Origin: Zhengitettix transpicula
Lineage: Eukaryota > Arthropoda > Insecta > Orthoptera > Tetrigidae
Direction: 5' to 3'
Length of the DNA: 64,000 nucleotides
Assembly: GCA_037074705.1 (NCBI GenBank)
Contig: CM073593.1
Location: 17,179,001 to 17,243,000, forward strand
Positions 1-22,385 of this stretch are shown here, piece by piece. A program made the translations under genes and the position numbers. Position 1 is the stretch's first letter; every line of letters begins with the position of its first letter. Below the pieces are notes generated by a model, which saw only the letters and a program-made list of their open reading frames with translations, did no database searches and was not told where the DNA came from.

Positions 1-616
1 TCAGCATAAACTTTTCACTTCAAAACACATTAATATGCAATCTCATAAAACTACTAATCTTTTATTTTACCTCATCTTTCCCTAAACAAACAAATTATTA
101 ATATGAAATAATTTTAATATTGTTTTATTTTTCTATAATTCTATTTTTTGTAGTTCCAGCTACAACCTTTTAGTTTATCAGTTCTTAAGTGAATAACATC
201 ATGTGTATTTGGAAACATTTTCATAGGCACTGATATGTAAAATTCTGCAACGATAAGGTCAGATATTTAAAAACTATTTTGATTAATGCTCCTAATTTCA
301 GCTTGAAAATTATTAATTTCTTCCACAGATTCTAAACCACCAAATTTACATATTAAACTCTGACAATCTTTAAATAATTATTAACATTTTTATATGCATA
401 GTTTTTTCTGCAGTTATTTTAGTATAAACTTTCTTTTACAAGTGATGATGTTGGTTTGGAACATAATTATATCAGAAATAATACCGTAAAAGTAACACAA
501 TCATAAAAAAATTTTAACTCCGAATACTAATTCTGGCTATGCACATGTTTTTGTTTTTTTATTATAACCAGAATAATTTTTAATTCAAACTTAATCTGTA
601 AACTATTTATACATAT
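1..616. other. AT-rich non-coding DNA
   Basis: This stretch lies beyond the 3' end of the fem-1 gene, which is on the minus strand. No open frame with recognisable protein similarity, RNA gene or clear repeat boundary is visible. It is AT-rich with short A and T runs only. Confidence 0.6.
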
Positions 617-1864
617 ATTAACTCATTTCAATAGGAAAGTAGGACAGAGAGCAGCTGACTTACCTTAAATCAAGAGTTAGCATAGGCAGTGAAGAAATAA
701 CATGTCAAATTTTCTGATGCCCGAGTCCCCGTCTTCAGAACAGAAGACGGCAGCCACACTGTGCCTGAATTCATCAGTCCTCATTAAACCTACCAACACC
801 TTCACTTCACCAGTTGTCACCCTGAACATACAAATGTTCCCTCCTATACAGCTTAGCCCTTAGGGGAACTCATATTTTCTCCACTTGGAACAGTCTAGCC
901 ACCTACACCAATCAGATCCTCAATGCTTCCATAAATACCTTATGGACCTCCTCCAGACACCAATATCCTGTGTACTGTCCAATTACTCAAACCCACCCTT
1001 GACCAATATAAAAACCATAGTCCACCCAAAATGACAATCTAATTTCCTTGACCACAAAAACTCAACTTCATTCTCCACCTTTGGACCTATCCAAATCAGA
1101 TATAAAAAACATCCTTCCCACAGTACTCCCCACCTGTTCCTTCAGGTGCCTTCCCAACCTCCACCATATCTTTGTCCATTGCTTGTATGCTCCAACCTCA
1201 CACTTCCCCAGCAGGGTTGCCAACCATGAGGCAGGAACAGACATCTGGCCTAAACTTCAACCAACTACAATCATCAAATGGCCACCTACAAAATCAAAGA
1301 AATAATTAATTCTCTCCCCCCCCCATATAATTTATCAGATTAATTGCCCCTGCTTTCTATATCAGCCATTAAAATGACCTCTACCTGAACACATATCTAG
1401 CCACCGCAGTACTGTCAAACTGTCCAAAATCCAATTCACAACATCTGCTCATGCCAAATTCAACAACAATTTCAACCAATACTTTCACATTTACTCTCCT
1501 TAAAGCCTTATCCCCAGATTCATTAGATGCTTAGCACCATCTTTGTGAACTCTTTCCAACATGAGTATCAGCAAAGTTCTGGATTACACATTTTCTAGCT
1601 GCTGCCTTAACCCAAACTTTAGGTTTTACTTTTCACCTATAGTTTGTGTCTGTGTGTATTGTTTGTAATATACATGTATGTATGTATTATTATTTCATTA
1701 TTATCATGACCTTGCATTGAGACAGTTATGACATTAAGTCCTCCTGTCCTGAAGGTCGTACAGGCCCTAAAAAATTTCCATGTTATATCTTCCCATCCTG
1801 ACTACACCAACTATCAATTTAAGGTGTCAGCTGCGCTGTCCCTTTTATTTCCAAATGAGTTAAT
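617..1864. mobile_element. Foldback/TIR element, copy a
   Basis: The left end (617-690) and the right end (about 1790-1864) are imperfect inverted copies of each other. Both begin ATTAACTCATTT, run through a purine-rich GGAAAG/GGGACAG segment and a GCAGCTGAC block, and end in ACCTTAAAT. The interior carries an EcoRI-like palindromic segment near 735-750 (GTCTTC/GAAGAC) and C-rich DNA without a convincing protein. The same terminal sequence recurs at 2446-2676, 4980-6605, about 6620 and 10499-10824, so this is a dispersed non-autonomous family. The superfamily and target duplication were not resolved. Confidence 0.6.
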
Positions 1865-2284
1865 TAAATTCATTACAAATCTGATGCAGAACAATTAACA
1901 GTTATTAAAGAGTTAATGGTGTAGTTTGTGTACATGACATTTCTATTTTACTACGTATCTGCAGCTAACTGCACTACAATAATCGCCCGAGTTGTAAGAA
2001 ACTTAACTACAGATCGCTTGTTGATAATCACAAATTTATACACTGTGCTACAATTCAACATGCAAATAGTTAACAATACAATGTTATGATTATAGTTTCT
2101 GTAAAATGCATTGTATAATAAAAGGTCAACCTGCTGAACTGTTCAAGTTAATTAAGGAAGTGAAGCTTGTTATGTAGTATGTTCAGAAAATATTTTGTTG
2201 ATGGCATAAAACTGGATATTGGTACGCTTTTCAATAAATAATTAAATTATACTATAATTTGTTTACTTTAATTTCTGATTTAAT

Positions 2285-2295
2285 ATGTATATGTA

Positions 2296-2339
<44 letters not shown>
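2285..2339. repeat. (TG)n(TA)n microsatellite
   Basis: A run of alternating TG passes directly into alternating TA. Confidence 0.95.
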
Positions 2340-2445
2340 ACACATCTAGAAAAGAGACGAAGTCGAAGTGGACCAACTGTTGAATGTGTTATTTAATTTA
2401 ATAACTATATATATAAAGCAAGCAAGGATGTGATATTATCAAATA

Positions 2446-2605
2446 ATTAACTCATGTGCACAGGAAAGAGGGCCAGAGAGCAGTATATTTACGTTAAATT
2501 ATCACTTTGAGTATCCAAGCTGTAAAATTTTCCAGGACAGACGTATGTTCATAAAATTTGACATTATTCTTCTCTGTCTCTGTCAGTTTAAGGTAAGTCA
2601 GCTGC

Positions 2606-2656
<51 letters not shown>

Positions 2657-2676
2657 TTCCTATCCAAATGAATTAA
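2446..2676. mobile_element. Short foldback element, copy b
   Basis: The left arm (AATTAACTCATG, CAGGAAAGAGGG, AGAGAGCAG) is the reverse complement of the right arm (AAGGTAAGTCAGCTGCTCTG, then TCTTTCCTATCC and AATTAATT). It is the same family as 617-1864. A long (TA)n tract at 2609-2654 has expanded inside the right arm, between the CAGCTGCTCTG and TCTTTCC blocks, so the repeat tract is part of the element rather than flanking it. Confidence 0.6.
2609..2654. repeat. (TA)n microsatellite
   Basis: A pure TA dinucleotide tract of about 23 units lies inside the right arm of the small foldback element. A second TA tract follows at 2713-2745. Confidence 0.95.
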
Positions 2677-2706
2677 TTTATTTGACAATGTCACATTACC
2701 CATAGC

Positions 2707-2751
<45 letters not shown>

Positions 2752-2880
2752 CAAATATGTTGGCAATTAATAGGATCTACTTCAAAATATTTTGGTGATT
2801 GCATAAAACTGGATATTGGAACACTTTTTAATAAATAAATAAATTATATTATAATTTGTTTACTTTAATTTCTGATTACA

Positions 2881-3675
2881 GTTGTAGTTAATGGAAAACA
2901 GAAACATAGAAAGAATAGATACTTTTTAAATTCTTGCACAATTTCAAAACGTCATTACTAAAATTATCTTTGATGGTTTTGTGAGAAATAAAATGCTGCA
3001 AACCAATGCAGATACTCTTGTTGCATTAAATCTGAAATTTATACATATTTGGCAGTATAACACAAACTAATAATTTACAAATATATACAAAATGGATGAA
3101 AATAAACTGTATTGGATTAAATTGAACTTCATCAATTTGATTTACAAAATTAGTCGAACCAGTATTATAATATTAATAAAATAATCTCATTTATTGGGCC
3201 ATTCCTACATTCTATACTCACACTATCATACATGAAATTATCCACAATCTACAGCATTTCACTCTTAAAACAGAGCTCAGGGTACAATACAACTAAAACA
3301 CATTTCTCTATATATTTCTTTTAAGTTAGTTTACATCACTTTTATATTATCGTTATTTATACAAATCATGTTTATTTAAGATAGTACAAGTTTCACAAAA
3401 AAATATATATCACATGCATGTCTTCAAGACAGCCTCATAATTGTTATCACATACAGAGCTAGGTTGAAGGAAAAGGAACAGAATTTGCTGCACCATAAAC
3501 AATTCTATTCCAAACCACTGACACAAAAGTGTGATGAAGAGCATATGTAATAGAAACATTTAATTCTGCAAGATAACAGAACCTAAATCTCCTACATAGT
3601 GGTTTATGTTGTGACAAAAGCCTTTATGGTGACAAATATTGCAGACAATTGTTGCACAGACATCACATTTCAACA
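2881..3675. other. Putative fem-1 3'UTR and downstream DNA
   Basis: On the minus strand this follows the fem-1 stop codon. AATAAA hexamers on the minus strand, for example at 3371-3376, could act as poly(A) signals, but nothing in the sequence proves which is used. No other feature is visible. Confidence 0.35.
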
Positions 3676-13075
<9,400 letters not shown>

Positions 13076-13122
13076 CTGCAATCCAACAAAATGAAAAATG
13101 AATATTCATAGTGAACATATTA

Positions 13123-13512
13123 TGTCAACTAAATATGTCAATAAATGAGTGAATAACCTTTTAATTTTTTAGTAATATCACAAGAAATAGCTGACCACAA
13201 ACATTTTACAAATTGATGATAACAATAATAACAGGGATTTATATCTTTGGGTTTGTTTTATCTTTGTTGAGTTTTAGTTGCATCGTTAATGGTGAGAGTG
13301 GTACAATAAATTAATTGATTAAAGGAGACTGAAATAATTTATCTAATATGCATACCCACATTCAAATGAATTCAACCTTGATGTATAAAGTTGAACAATA
13401 ATTTAAAGTGTTTATTATAGAACATTTATAAACTAAATATGTCAAGAAATCAGTTAATAACCTTTTACTTTTCTTAGTAATATCACAAGAAATAGCTGAC
13501 CATAAATATTAT
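13123..13512. repeat. 80-bp direct repeat pair in fem-1 intron
   Basis: Segments 13123-13207 and 13430-13512 share ACTAAATATGTCAA, GAATAACCTTTTA-like and AGTAATATCACAAGAAATAG blocks in the same order. The spacer is about 220 bp. This is a small segmental duplication in the intron upstream of the first exon seen. Confidence 0.75.
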
Positions 13513-15534
13513 GTGAGTTACACTTAACTTTACTGATAACAAATGTGTTTGCAAAAGGCATTGATAAATTCAACTAAACAATTATTAAATATGGCTCTCA
13601 GGTGAGTCTATTATTATGTCAAAGTACTTTTGATAGAATAGTATTTCAGAAATTTTAAATTTCTCTCTCCTGATTCTTCAGCTCTACTACACTATCATTT
13701 TATGTGTATTTATATCCACTTTTCACAAGTCTCCTAATTCAATGCCTCTGGCCATAAAAATAACATTTTTGACCACTTGTCTACTCAACCAATGTCTGGA
13801 GTGCGGTATACTTTTTACAGGACTGATGTTAGCAAGAGGAAACACCCTATCAGAGGAATTTACAGATAGATTAGATTTGAACCTGTGGCCATAAATTTCC
13901 AAAACAGGTGATTTAACCTTAAAGTAATAGTAGGTTCAGCAAAGTATAAAAGTATTTCAGATCAATTATAATAGGAGTTTATTATTTTCACATAAATTTT
14001 GAAAAAGGTTTATAACTGCATTTTTTAATTAATTAGCAATTTGTTCATTTAAAAGATGAATTTATGCAAAACTAATTATAACTTGTACATAATTTGTTAC
14101 AAAAAAAAATCATAAACAGTATTCGCAATTTTTATACAACAGAAAATACTAGGATAAAAGTTTTGTAATAAATAAAAATAAAGATCTACAGATTATTGAT
14201 ATGTATCTGATATTATTGTTATTAAATGAAGACAGTGACCTTAGTTGACATTAAATTAGATTTCCTGGTTTCGAAAAATCCTAGCGATATTTTCAACGAC
14301 GAATTTCTCAAGTCTTTGATTACTAACCAATAATCTTAAAATATTCGCTCTTTTTCTGGATATCTCGAAACCATTTGAAATTCGTTATTATTGATAAATA
14401 TTAAGTGTCTAATCAGTACCCATGGGTTACTCGTAATTTCTTGTTTTTGTCTAATTTTTTTCTGGCCAATAAGGTATCCATATTTGGATATAAATTTCTT
14501 ACTAAACCTCACCTACATCTTATGCACAATTATTATTTTCTGCCTACGTGTCCAAAGTATAAATGATACTCACTGAACCAAGCAACGCAATTTATTTAAA
14601 TAAAAAGGTACTGATTATGTAACAGATGTTCAATAGACCAATTTAATTCGAGTTATTACATGAACGAATCGTATCGCATAAGGCAAATCAGTAGCGACGG
14701 ACAGTAGCAATGCGGTTCGGGCGCCCATTCCAGCAGTTTCGACGCCCAGTATAAACATGGCCTAAATTTAGTGCGACTCCTTTGAACGAGGCCCAAAGCA
14801 GGGCTCGGGTCGTCGGCATGGCGTTCGCCTTGACCTTGACAAGCCTCTCCTTGCCTAGCCTTTCTTCGCTTCCTACATCCCTACATGGCAGGGGATCATC
14901 GTGTCAAGGCCGCAGCGAAAGTGAGTACAGCAACCAGCGCAACCGTCTTCCATTGACCGTGGTCATAGCGGCAACCACATCGCAGCTTACCCACTTATGC
15001 AAAGGAATTCGTCAAGGGCTCTGCTATTGACAGGTGCAGTTAATAAGTCATCCAAAGTACAAGACCACAGACCAAGTGGGCACTCTACAAAAATATCATA
15101 ACGACATAAAATTAGGATTATAGAACATATTTATAAAACTGAGAAAACTTGAGGGGATCTAAATGTGGTCTTATTGCGGGTTATGCGTTGTCGAAGGGGA
15201 AGAAAGAGTCCGGCGTTGGAATATAAAAGCTCTTATCTCAAGAGAAGATTAGAATGGGCACTCTATAAACAAACCAAATTCAGTGTGATGGGCATCTATC
15301 GACTAAAATTAATCTAAATTGATATAGTTCAAGGTCAAAGTGAAAAGAAGCGGTTTTGGTCAAGTTTGCTGGGAATTTGATCTTTTTGTCCGGAAGGAAT
15401 TATGGTGGCTTGCTCAAGTTCTGGCATTTGCAAGATTGGCTTGTTTCTCCGGAATTAAATAGGGTTTGTGTTTGTTCAAATAACAAGGAATTCCAAATTT
15501 ATGGGATTGAAGAAGTTTTTGTTTCGAAGAGTGT
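13513..15534. other. Probable intron or upstream DNA with a GC-richer patch
   Basis: Upstream of the fem-1 exons seen. The segment at about 14690-15020 is clearly richer in G+C than its surroundings and has open frames on both strands (for example a 44-codon minus-strand frame starting MPTTRALLW). None shows FEM1 N-terminal features and no splice-compatible first exon could be proven. It may be a repeat or a promoter-proximal region. Confidence 0.4.
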
Positions 15535-17152
15535 TTCCAAGCAGACCCATTTCCCTACTTCTGATATTTTCAAAAATTTTAGAAAAAAATTCTACACCAA
15601 AAATTAATTGAAGTATAAAGTAAATTACTCCCGCACAACACGACTTCCTCAAACAAAAATCCACGAGCACCGTTATGTACGAGTTCATTCAATGTATACA
15701 AAATTTCCTTGACGACAAGCTGTAAGTAGCCGGAATATTTGCTGATCTTTCGATGGCATTTGATCTTGTAGATCACAGCATACTTCTCCAAAAATTAGAA
15801 TATAATGGGATCAGAAGCAACGCTTTTGGCACTCTTTGAATCTTATCTCAACAATCGTAAACAGAATGTAGCCTTACAAAACAAAGTTGGTGAGGTGCAC
15901 TTGTCAGAATGGGCAGGCATTTCTTCATCCGTGCCTCAGGGCTCAATATTAGGTCCACTGCTTTTTCTTTTGTGTATTAATGATCTTCCAGAATATATGG
16001 AACCTATAAAATCTGTCATATGCAGATGACTCTAACTTGTTAATTACGGACATTGATTTAAATAATCTCAATGCGAAGATTGAGATTGCATCTAGAAACC
16101 TACAAACTTGGTTCGCAACCAATAAATTAACACTCAATGTACAGAAAACTGAGTTAGTTCATTTTACAACAGAAACTAACAACATCGTAACTGATAAGTT
16201 CTCAGATCACGCGACTTTCCTCGGCTTCCAGGTCGACAGTAAATTAAAATGCAACTTGCACATTGATCGCCTTGTGCGCAAACTTAGTTCGGTTTGTTGC
16301 TCATTGGAACTATTAATATAACAAGTAGATACCAAAACTGCTTCACTAGTCTATTTTGCCTTCTTTCATTCACATATGTGTTACGGTATTGCCAACCGGG
16401 GCAATTGTTCTCGTAGTGTGGAAGTTTTCAAACTGCAAAAACGAGCCATATCAGGTTCAGATACTAGAGAAAGCTGCAGATCTCTGTTCAAAATTCTTCA
16501 TATTCTGACTCTACCTAGCGCTTACGTATTATAAATACTAAAATTTGTTAAACACAACATGAACCTTTTTGCAAGTAACGGGGACAATCATGGCTACGAC
16601 ACAAGAAACCGTTCAGTTCTCAGGTCTGACGAGTCTATCGTTCATTATTCCAGTATCGCACTATTTAACAGCCTTCCTGAACATGTAAAGAACACCAACA
16701 ACTACAACTCATTCGTCAAGGAGTGTAAAACTTTTCTTGTAAATGGAACTTATTACTCCGTACACGAATTTTTGAATCTGTCTCACATTCACTGAACCGT
16801 CTTGCCGAATATGCTATAAATATGTAAATAGTTTGTCCAGTTTTCCCCTTTTGGTTCTGTTTTTCCTGCCTCTGCTTTCTGTTTTAGTAAATATCCATGA
16901 CCACATCCCAACCGTACCTAGCGACAGGAGATGAATACCACGAAGTGATAAGTGTTGTGTGCGCGTTTCTTAAAGATAGTGTGTATGCATGTGGTGACTA
17001 GACAAAAGTGAACAGAATTTTTTTGCGTAACTTATTAATTATTACTACTAATATTAATTCATTTTATACGTAATTTATCTATTGTACATTTGTGACGAAT
17101 CCTATTTCCTCATTAGAGGACTAATGGTGAATAAATCTATCTATCTATCTAT
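15535..17152 (+). mobile_element. CR1/jockey-type LINE, decayed ORF2 with 3' end
   Basis: A non-LTR retrotransposon whose product would copy RNA into chromosomal nicks. Legible reverse-transcriptase motifs, in several frames with stops and frameshifts, are SRPISLLLIFSKILEK, KSTSTVMYEFIQ, FADLSMAFDLVDHSILL, SVPQGSILGPLLFLL, a YADDSNLL-like box near 16020, and LQTWFATNKLTLNVQKTE. The C-terminal part reads GYDTRNRSV, then ALFNSLPEHVKN. The 3' end is GACTAATGGTGAATAAATCT followed by a (TATC)n tail, as in CR1/Daphne-type LINEs. A 5' part is lacking. The element is dead. Confidence 0.85.
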
Positions 17153-18990
17153 TCCGCTCAATAATAAACGTGTCCTCCATTGCCCCTGCACCAGTAGCTT
17201 CCAGGTTACTTCCAGTCGCTCCCAGAAGCTAGTTCCTCCTCGACCCTCGACACGTGCGGTGCTCTTCCTGGTCTGGCGGTTGGAACCCACGATATATGAC
17301 AACTCAACGTACGACACAAGAGTATGGAAATATTATGGAGAGGAAAAACTGAGGTCCTGCAGTAATTGTTGCAGCCTCTGAATGTCAACGTCCCGGGTTC
17401 CAACTTGGTCCAGGCGTCTGTAATAACCAGGGGCAGTGCAAGGCGTCAACCAAACGAACGATCCCAACTGTGTTATTTATTCATCACAATAGATTAGAGA
17501 AGAGAGAAAACGTAAGGCTGGTATTTCCTCATTTCACCTACGTAATAAGCTCCTTAATAAAGATGAGTCACAGTAGAATACGTAAGAACTAAATGAAGAG
17601 TAAATTTCAAAGCCGGAACTACATCAATTTACATTATGCATAAGCCATATTATACGTTTCATAAGGGGTTCCACAATTGTTTTAAGACTCATAACTAGCT
17701 AATTATTTTCTTAGAAAACTCATTGACGAACCCTCTACATCATTTGCATTAATTACGATGAGATCAATGTGATTTGTAAGACAATTAATACAGCTCAACG
17801 ACTGTTTACATTTTTGTTAGAATCCGGACAAAGCTAAATCTCGTGTTCCAGCTACGCAGTGGAACGTAACCTCAATGCCAACTGCTCAGCCTCGAACGCC
17901 AAAGACAACGGACAGGAAGGCGGAAGTTTAGATTCCCACCGATAACGCATCTACCAAAAAGGACAATACTATTCCTGATTTTAAAGAATTAGAATCTATA
18001 AAACAGTCCAATTAACTGACCGCGATTTACAGTGTGGGATTCCCTTCACCAAAGGTCGACAACCCATGGCTGGAAAAAAAGATTATAGTATGGCTGTTCG
18101 AACATCCCGGTATACATATTCAATGACATGATATTATTAATCGAAAATTAAGCGTGTGCATCAAATACGAGCGTAACGTCACATCCAACCATGTCAATTG
18201 CCAAGCACCAATCAGAACCCACAACGTCAAGGCGATAACATTTATAAAAGATTTAAACGTACATTGCATATTAATTTCTCACAGAGTAGTTATCACGAAC
18301 CGATAATAAAGTGACCAATTCATTACGCCCTCTCTCACTGGAAAACGTTTGCAAAGCGTCGCTATAAGCGTGTGTAATATGCCAAACAGGTAAATTATAT
18401 TTATTATATTTTTAATATCAAAATGTAATACTCGACAACACAATGTGATTCCACCAGCATTCACATCCAGACGGTTTAACATGAAGGATCACAGCAGAAT
18501 ATGGAAAGATTATTCGTGGATAAGGAGTGATGTGGGAACATAGACCGACCTAGAGGTGGAAAATGTGGCGATTTACGTTCGTATTGTGTGCCATTCGATT
18601 CTAAAATCTTATCGTGAATCTGAAAAGTACAGCCAACATCAACCATGGGCATCTGGGCTTTGTAATGAGTTCATATCTTGTAAAAATTGCAGTGCTTTTT
18701 CTGAATAAACGAGCGAGGCTCAGCCCAGTTTCTAGATATGGCTGAATACCCTACCAGCTGACGAGTTATCTATGCACAATGAAAAAAGACAACGCAAGGT
18801 ACAGAAAGAGGACAAATTTTACTCGACTTGCATCAACTCACCTGATTATTGTAAAACGTCGCACAGTACTTAGCCGCCAATGATCTAGGTGAAAATGCAG
18901 CTATGACGTATACCTTTAAGAGAGAACAATTATTGAATATTCGAAAAAATTGGAAGTACTGAAAACAGTGTAGTGGTTGTAAATGTTCTC
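17153..18990. other. Unassigned non-coding DNA
   Basis: No convincing gene. A CCAATCA box followed by TTTATAAAAG near 18208-18250 looks promoter-like but no transcript or coding frame is visible downstream. Short open frames show no recognisable domain. Confidence 0.4.
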
Positions 18991-19092
18991 GGGTTTCCAG
19001 CCGGGTGGCGTTGGTTTAACACGACGTTTCGTTGATTTCTTGGCGAATATGTCGGCGGTCCGAATCGATGAACACCATTCGGTTGGAAACCC
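18991..19092 (-). repeat. Short inverted repeat, possible second type of Penelope-like terminus
   Basis: The ends GGGTTTCCAGCCGGGTGG and CCATTCGGTTGGAAACCC form 18-bp inverted arms with four mismatches. On the minus strand the interior reads GAAACGTCGTGTTAAACC followed by GGCTGGAAACCC, a combination I associate with termini of Penelope-type elements in insects. The ribozyme-like 5' half is degraded. Identification is tentative. Confidence 0.35.
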
Positions 19093-21476
19093 AGGAATAT
19101 TTCCAAAAGCATATTCACCGGGAAGATCTACGAAAATTAAACGATGAAGTATCTATTTTTTAGTCTTGAGAAAATCTTTATAAATAGTTCCGAGAGCTGT
19201 AGTGTTAAAAAAATATGTAGATAAATAATCCTGGAAGAGACTACAGCACCATTTCGTCCAGTAATATTATTTCGGTTTAACCTATTATAGCAAACAACCA
19301 TTATTCAATATAAATATAATTGAATGCAAATTGAGTTCATTAAGTGACGAAATTTTGAAATTATTTTTAACGATTTAAGTTAGAAAATATTGCTAAATTA
19401 ACAAAAGAGATGCAGCAACAGACATTCCTTTAAAAATATTAATAAATAATTGTATTCAATTGTTGAATGACTTATAATGAGAATAAATGTTTAATAAAAG
19501 ACCTGCTTTCCCGTATTTTCGTATCTATAATTTAGTAAAATAATTTAATAAAGTATTTGTCACCGATTTATCCCTGACCTGAAGTATAATTGCCAACCTC
19601 TGCTTTACAGTGTGCGCTTTGCAGGTAGGTAAAACAAATTACAATGAAGGAAATCAATTTCGGATAAAGTGTGCGCAAGTCAAAGAATATTGAAAAACGC
19701 TGCTCCAGTGCTTACGTTAACATTATCAAAGAATTTCTTCAACCGGAGGATTGCGAACTCGACGGTATCTATGAAGGGAAAGTTTTACTTTTTAATTATG
19801 AACCCTAGGCCGTAAAAAAAACTGTTGTAGGTGTAAAAATTACTAGATATAAATTAAAGTAAAAAATTTCAGACTGCGCAGAATGACTAAGATTTTTTTT
19901 ATTGCTCACATGATAAGATTTGGGTTTCCTGTTGTTAATCTCGAAACAGGCGAGTTCTTGGAATCCAATCTACTGTCTCAAGATGAGCACATTGGAGACG
20001 TTTCCATCAATGAAATACGCTAATGTCACTAGCGTATTTCTATGTTAGGAATACAAGGAGCTGCCGGAATGTTTGAAAACTGCCGGGATTCAGCTCCCGG
20101 AAAATCGTTGTAGTATTCGGACAGTTATTTTACTCAGAACTGGAAGGTAATAATTATTTTTAAGAAACCGAAACGACTTAAATGAGGGTAAGGAAGTGCA
20201 AAAACTTGACCGCGGTCTTAATCAGCGTCGACGAAAATGCGTATATAACTACCGCGATCTTTTCCGAATCTTCATTTCAAGAAGCCTACGCATACTGCCT
20301 GATGCAAAATATATTCTGGAACATCATTTCCGTAGCACTACATTAGTACACCCGTGACACGTTCAGGAAACAACTCCATCAAGGTTCGATTAGTCATCCG
20401 GCTCCGTTTCACAACTTCCATATTTCTGACACGGAACTAACTCCTCCTACACTGTCAAAGGAAATATGAAAACTTTAAAACTTACGTGAACCCTTTCTTT
20501 CCCTCTAAATTCGCGTGAAAAAAAAATTTATAGCCGATGTGCACACTCATTTATAAAATATTTTAATGTCGTAGATGGTTCCATAAAGATACAAGGAGAG
20601 AAAAAAATGATTATTACACTAGTTGAATTAATTAGTTACAACGGTAAATGTTTCACCTAGGTTACATTAAAATATACGTGTGAAGTATTTCATCTATGTT
20701 TTAGTGTTACTTCAATTTTCTTTTCCGCGCCAAGTTCTATCCAAAGTTGAATTCAATCGAGAGCTTACCCATTGTGTCGAGGTTTGGTTAAAATAGCGAA
20801 TCATTAAAATAATTCAAGGCTACTACAGAAGTTGTGTATTGCGCGAAGTTGAAATCGTCTGCTCAAGATTGTTCCAAAAATCCAAGAGAGCTGCTTAAAA
20901 ATAGAGTTAGCTCTAAAAACTAACTCTGCAATGCCATAGGCGAAAAGTCTTATAGAAGCATTGATGTTTGAACACCACTGCAGTCGAGTTGAAAAACCAC
21001 GCAATTTTTTTTAACTAAATTGCATATTAACTCTTTAATATTCTCAACCTGAGGCAAGTTGGAACACGAAACACTGTTACAGGAGAGGATTATAATTTAA
21101 GTTTTGTACTTCCTTCCAACTATTTAACTGTTTCAAAGTTTCTACGGCTGGATACAAGTGGAAATCTCCGTCAAACTTCTTATCTACAATTCAAACAATG
21201 CTGAAGAAACACACATACGAAAATATGCAGTAAAAGTAATTGTTACGCAACTAAACATGAAATTAAATGTCTCATACTTTATTTACTACTCGATGGGTAT
21301 CCAGCGTTACCTGGGTATTTATATAAGCCGGAAAAGGTATTTAATTACACATTAATCTATTAGTCAAGAAGTGAATAATCGTAACTTTGCAGAAGGAATG
21401 CTGATTGTATCATAACCCATCAATACCTTTAGAGAAGCGTAAATACTCCCAATACTAAAGATCATCAAAAAGAACT
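19093..21476. other. Unassigned AT-rich DNA
   Basis: No gene recognised. It contains one perfect 11-bp inverted repeat with a 7-nt loop at 20012-20040 (GAAATACGCTA / TAGCGTATTTC), too short to interpret. The longest open frames have no recognisable domains. Confidence 0.5.
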
Positions 21477-22385
21477 CTTCAAAAAAAAATTCTTGGTACC
21501 CTAATATAATCAAAAATACACGCACTACTTTAATTATACCCCTAGGGCTATAAGCTAGTTAATTTTGATTTCATGTACCTCAAGAATGAAAAAAAAATAG
21601 TCCCGGTGCCATTGAGAGTAAAAAACACTCCTGGTACCTTGGATGAATCACAATTATTTGCCGGTAGGCTAAGAGAATCTACAATACTCATTTAAGAAAG
21701 ACAAAAATAGTTCCTTTGTGTTAGGAGAGTTAAAAAAAAGTGTCTCCGTACCCTGATAGAGTAAAAAATGCTCCCGGTACCTTAAGTCACTAAAAATACT
21801 CGCTAAAAGTGTGAAAAATACTCCCTTTAATATAGGATGTATTTAAAATGCCAGCCCTTCTTCCCCCATCTCTGTATATGATAGGGGTGTTTTACCGATA
21901 CAGAGTTTGTTTCGTAAAGTAAATATCTGTACAAAATATGACTATACGTTTTTAAGTTTGTACGCGGACAATAGTTTTTTCCCTTCCAGCCCCTTTTCCT
22001 ACGGGTATACCTACAACTTAACCGGCATTTAGAATATCATAATTAAGCTCTGCATTTGACTCCCATTTCGGTCGATTTCGTGATATTTTCTCGTAACACC
22101 ACACCACCCCTACATCTAACGGTGCTCCCTTCCTATGCCGAAACGGGGTTGATGTTAAACACAGAAAACATCAGTAGAAATATTTTCAATCTCTCTGACA
22201 CCGAAAAATATTATCGGCCGTTTGAGAAAATTTGAAAATTTCCACCTTTGCATCGGGGGGCGTAGACGTCTGCCCCCCCCCCTCCAACAATGTTTTTTTC
22301 CTGGTCGTAAAGAACACGTGTACGAAATTTGCTCCACGGATGTAGATTTGTATGCGGAACATACATACACACATACAGGCAATTT
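21477..22385 (-). repeat. Interspersed repeat with degenerate minisatellite, copy 1
   Basis: The part 21477-21829 consists of about eight degenerate units of roughly 35-40 bp built on CCGGTACCTTRAGAGAG followed by TAAAAAATACTCC. The part 21830-22385 has an order of blocks (ACGGCCGATAATATTTTTCG, AAGTTGTAG, a GTACAxATxT stretch, then the minisatellite) that recurs in opposite orientation at 51490-52130. Open frames here are not conserved between the copies. Family identity is unknown. Confidence 0.6.

Larger units (their letters stand above)
2198..2880. repeat. 85-bp direct repeat pair flanking a foldback copy
   Basis: Segments 2198-2283 and 2793-2880 are near-identical direct repeats. Both contain GCATAAAACTGGATATTGG, an AATAAATAA run and TTTGTTTACTTTAATTTCTG. 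Between them lie TG/TA microsatellites and the foldback copy at 2446-2676. The arrangement suggests a local duplication or a long-direct-repeat insertion. No gene is present. Confidence 0.7.

Noticed and set aside
2494..2766. Frames rich in Tyr-Ile repeats here and at 10835-11068
   Set aside because: They are translations of TA microsatellites.
14782..15030. 82-codon plus-strand frame in the GC-richer patch, considered as fem-1 first exon or new gene
   Set aside because: Wrong strand for fem-1, no recognisable domain, and the minus-strand alternatives lack FEM1 N-terminal features.
18208..18255. CCAAT plus TATA-like promoter
   Set aside because: In such AT-rich DNA these motifs are expected by chance and no coding exon or transcript signal follows.
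22186..22382. Two overlapping minus-strand frames with C-rich/Gly-rich protein
   Set aside because: They lie in the interspersed repeat copy 1 and cross poly-C/G runs; not conserved in copy 2.
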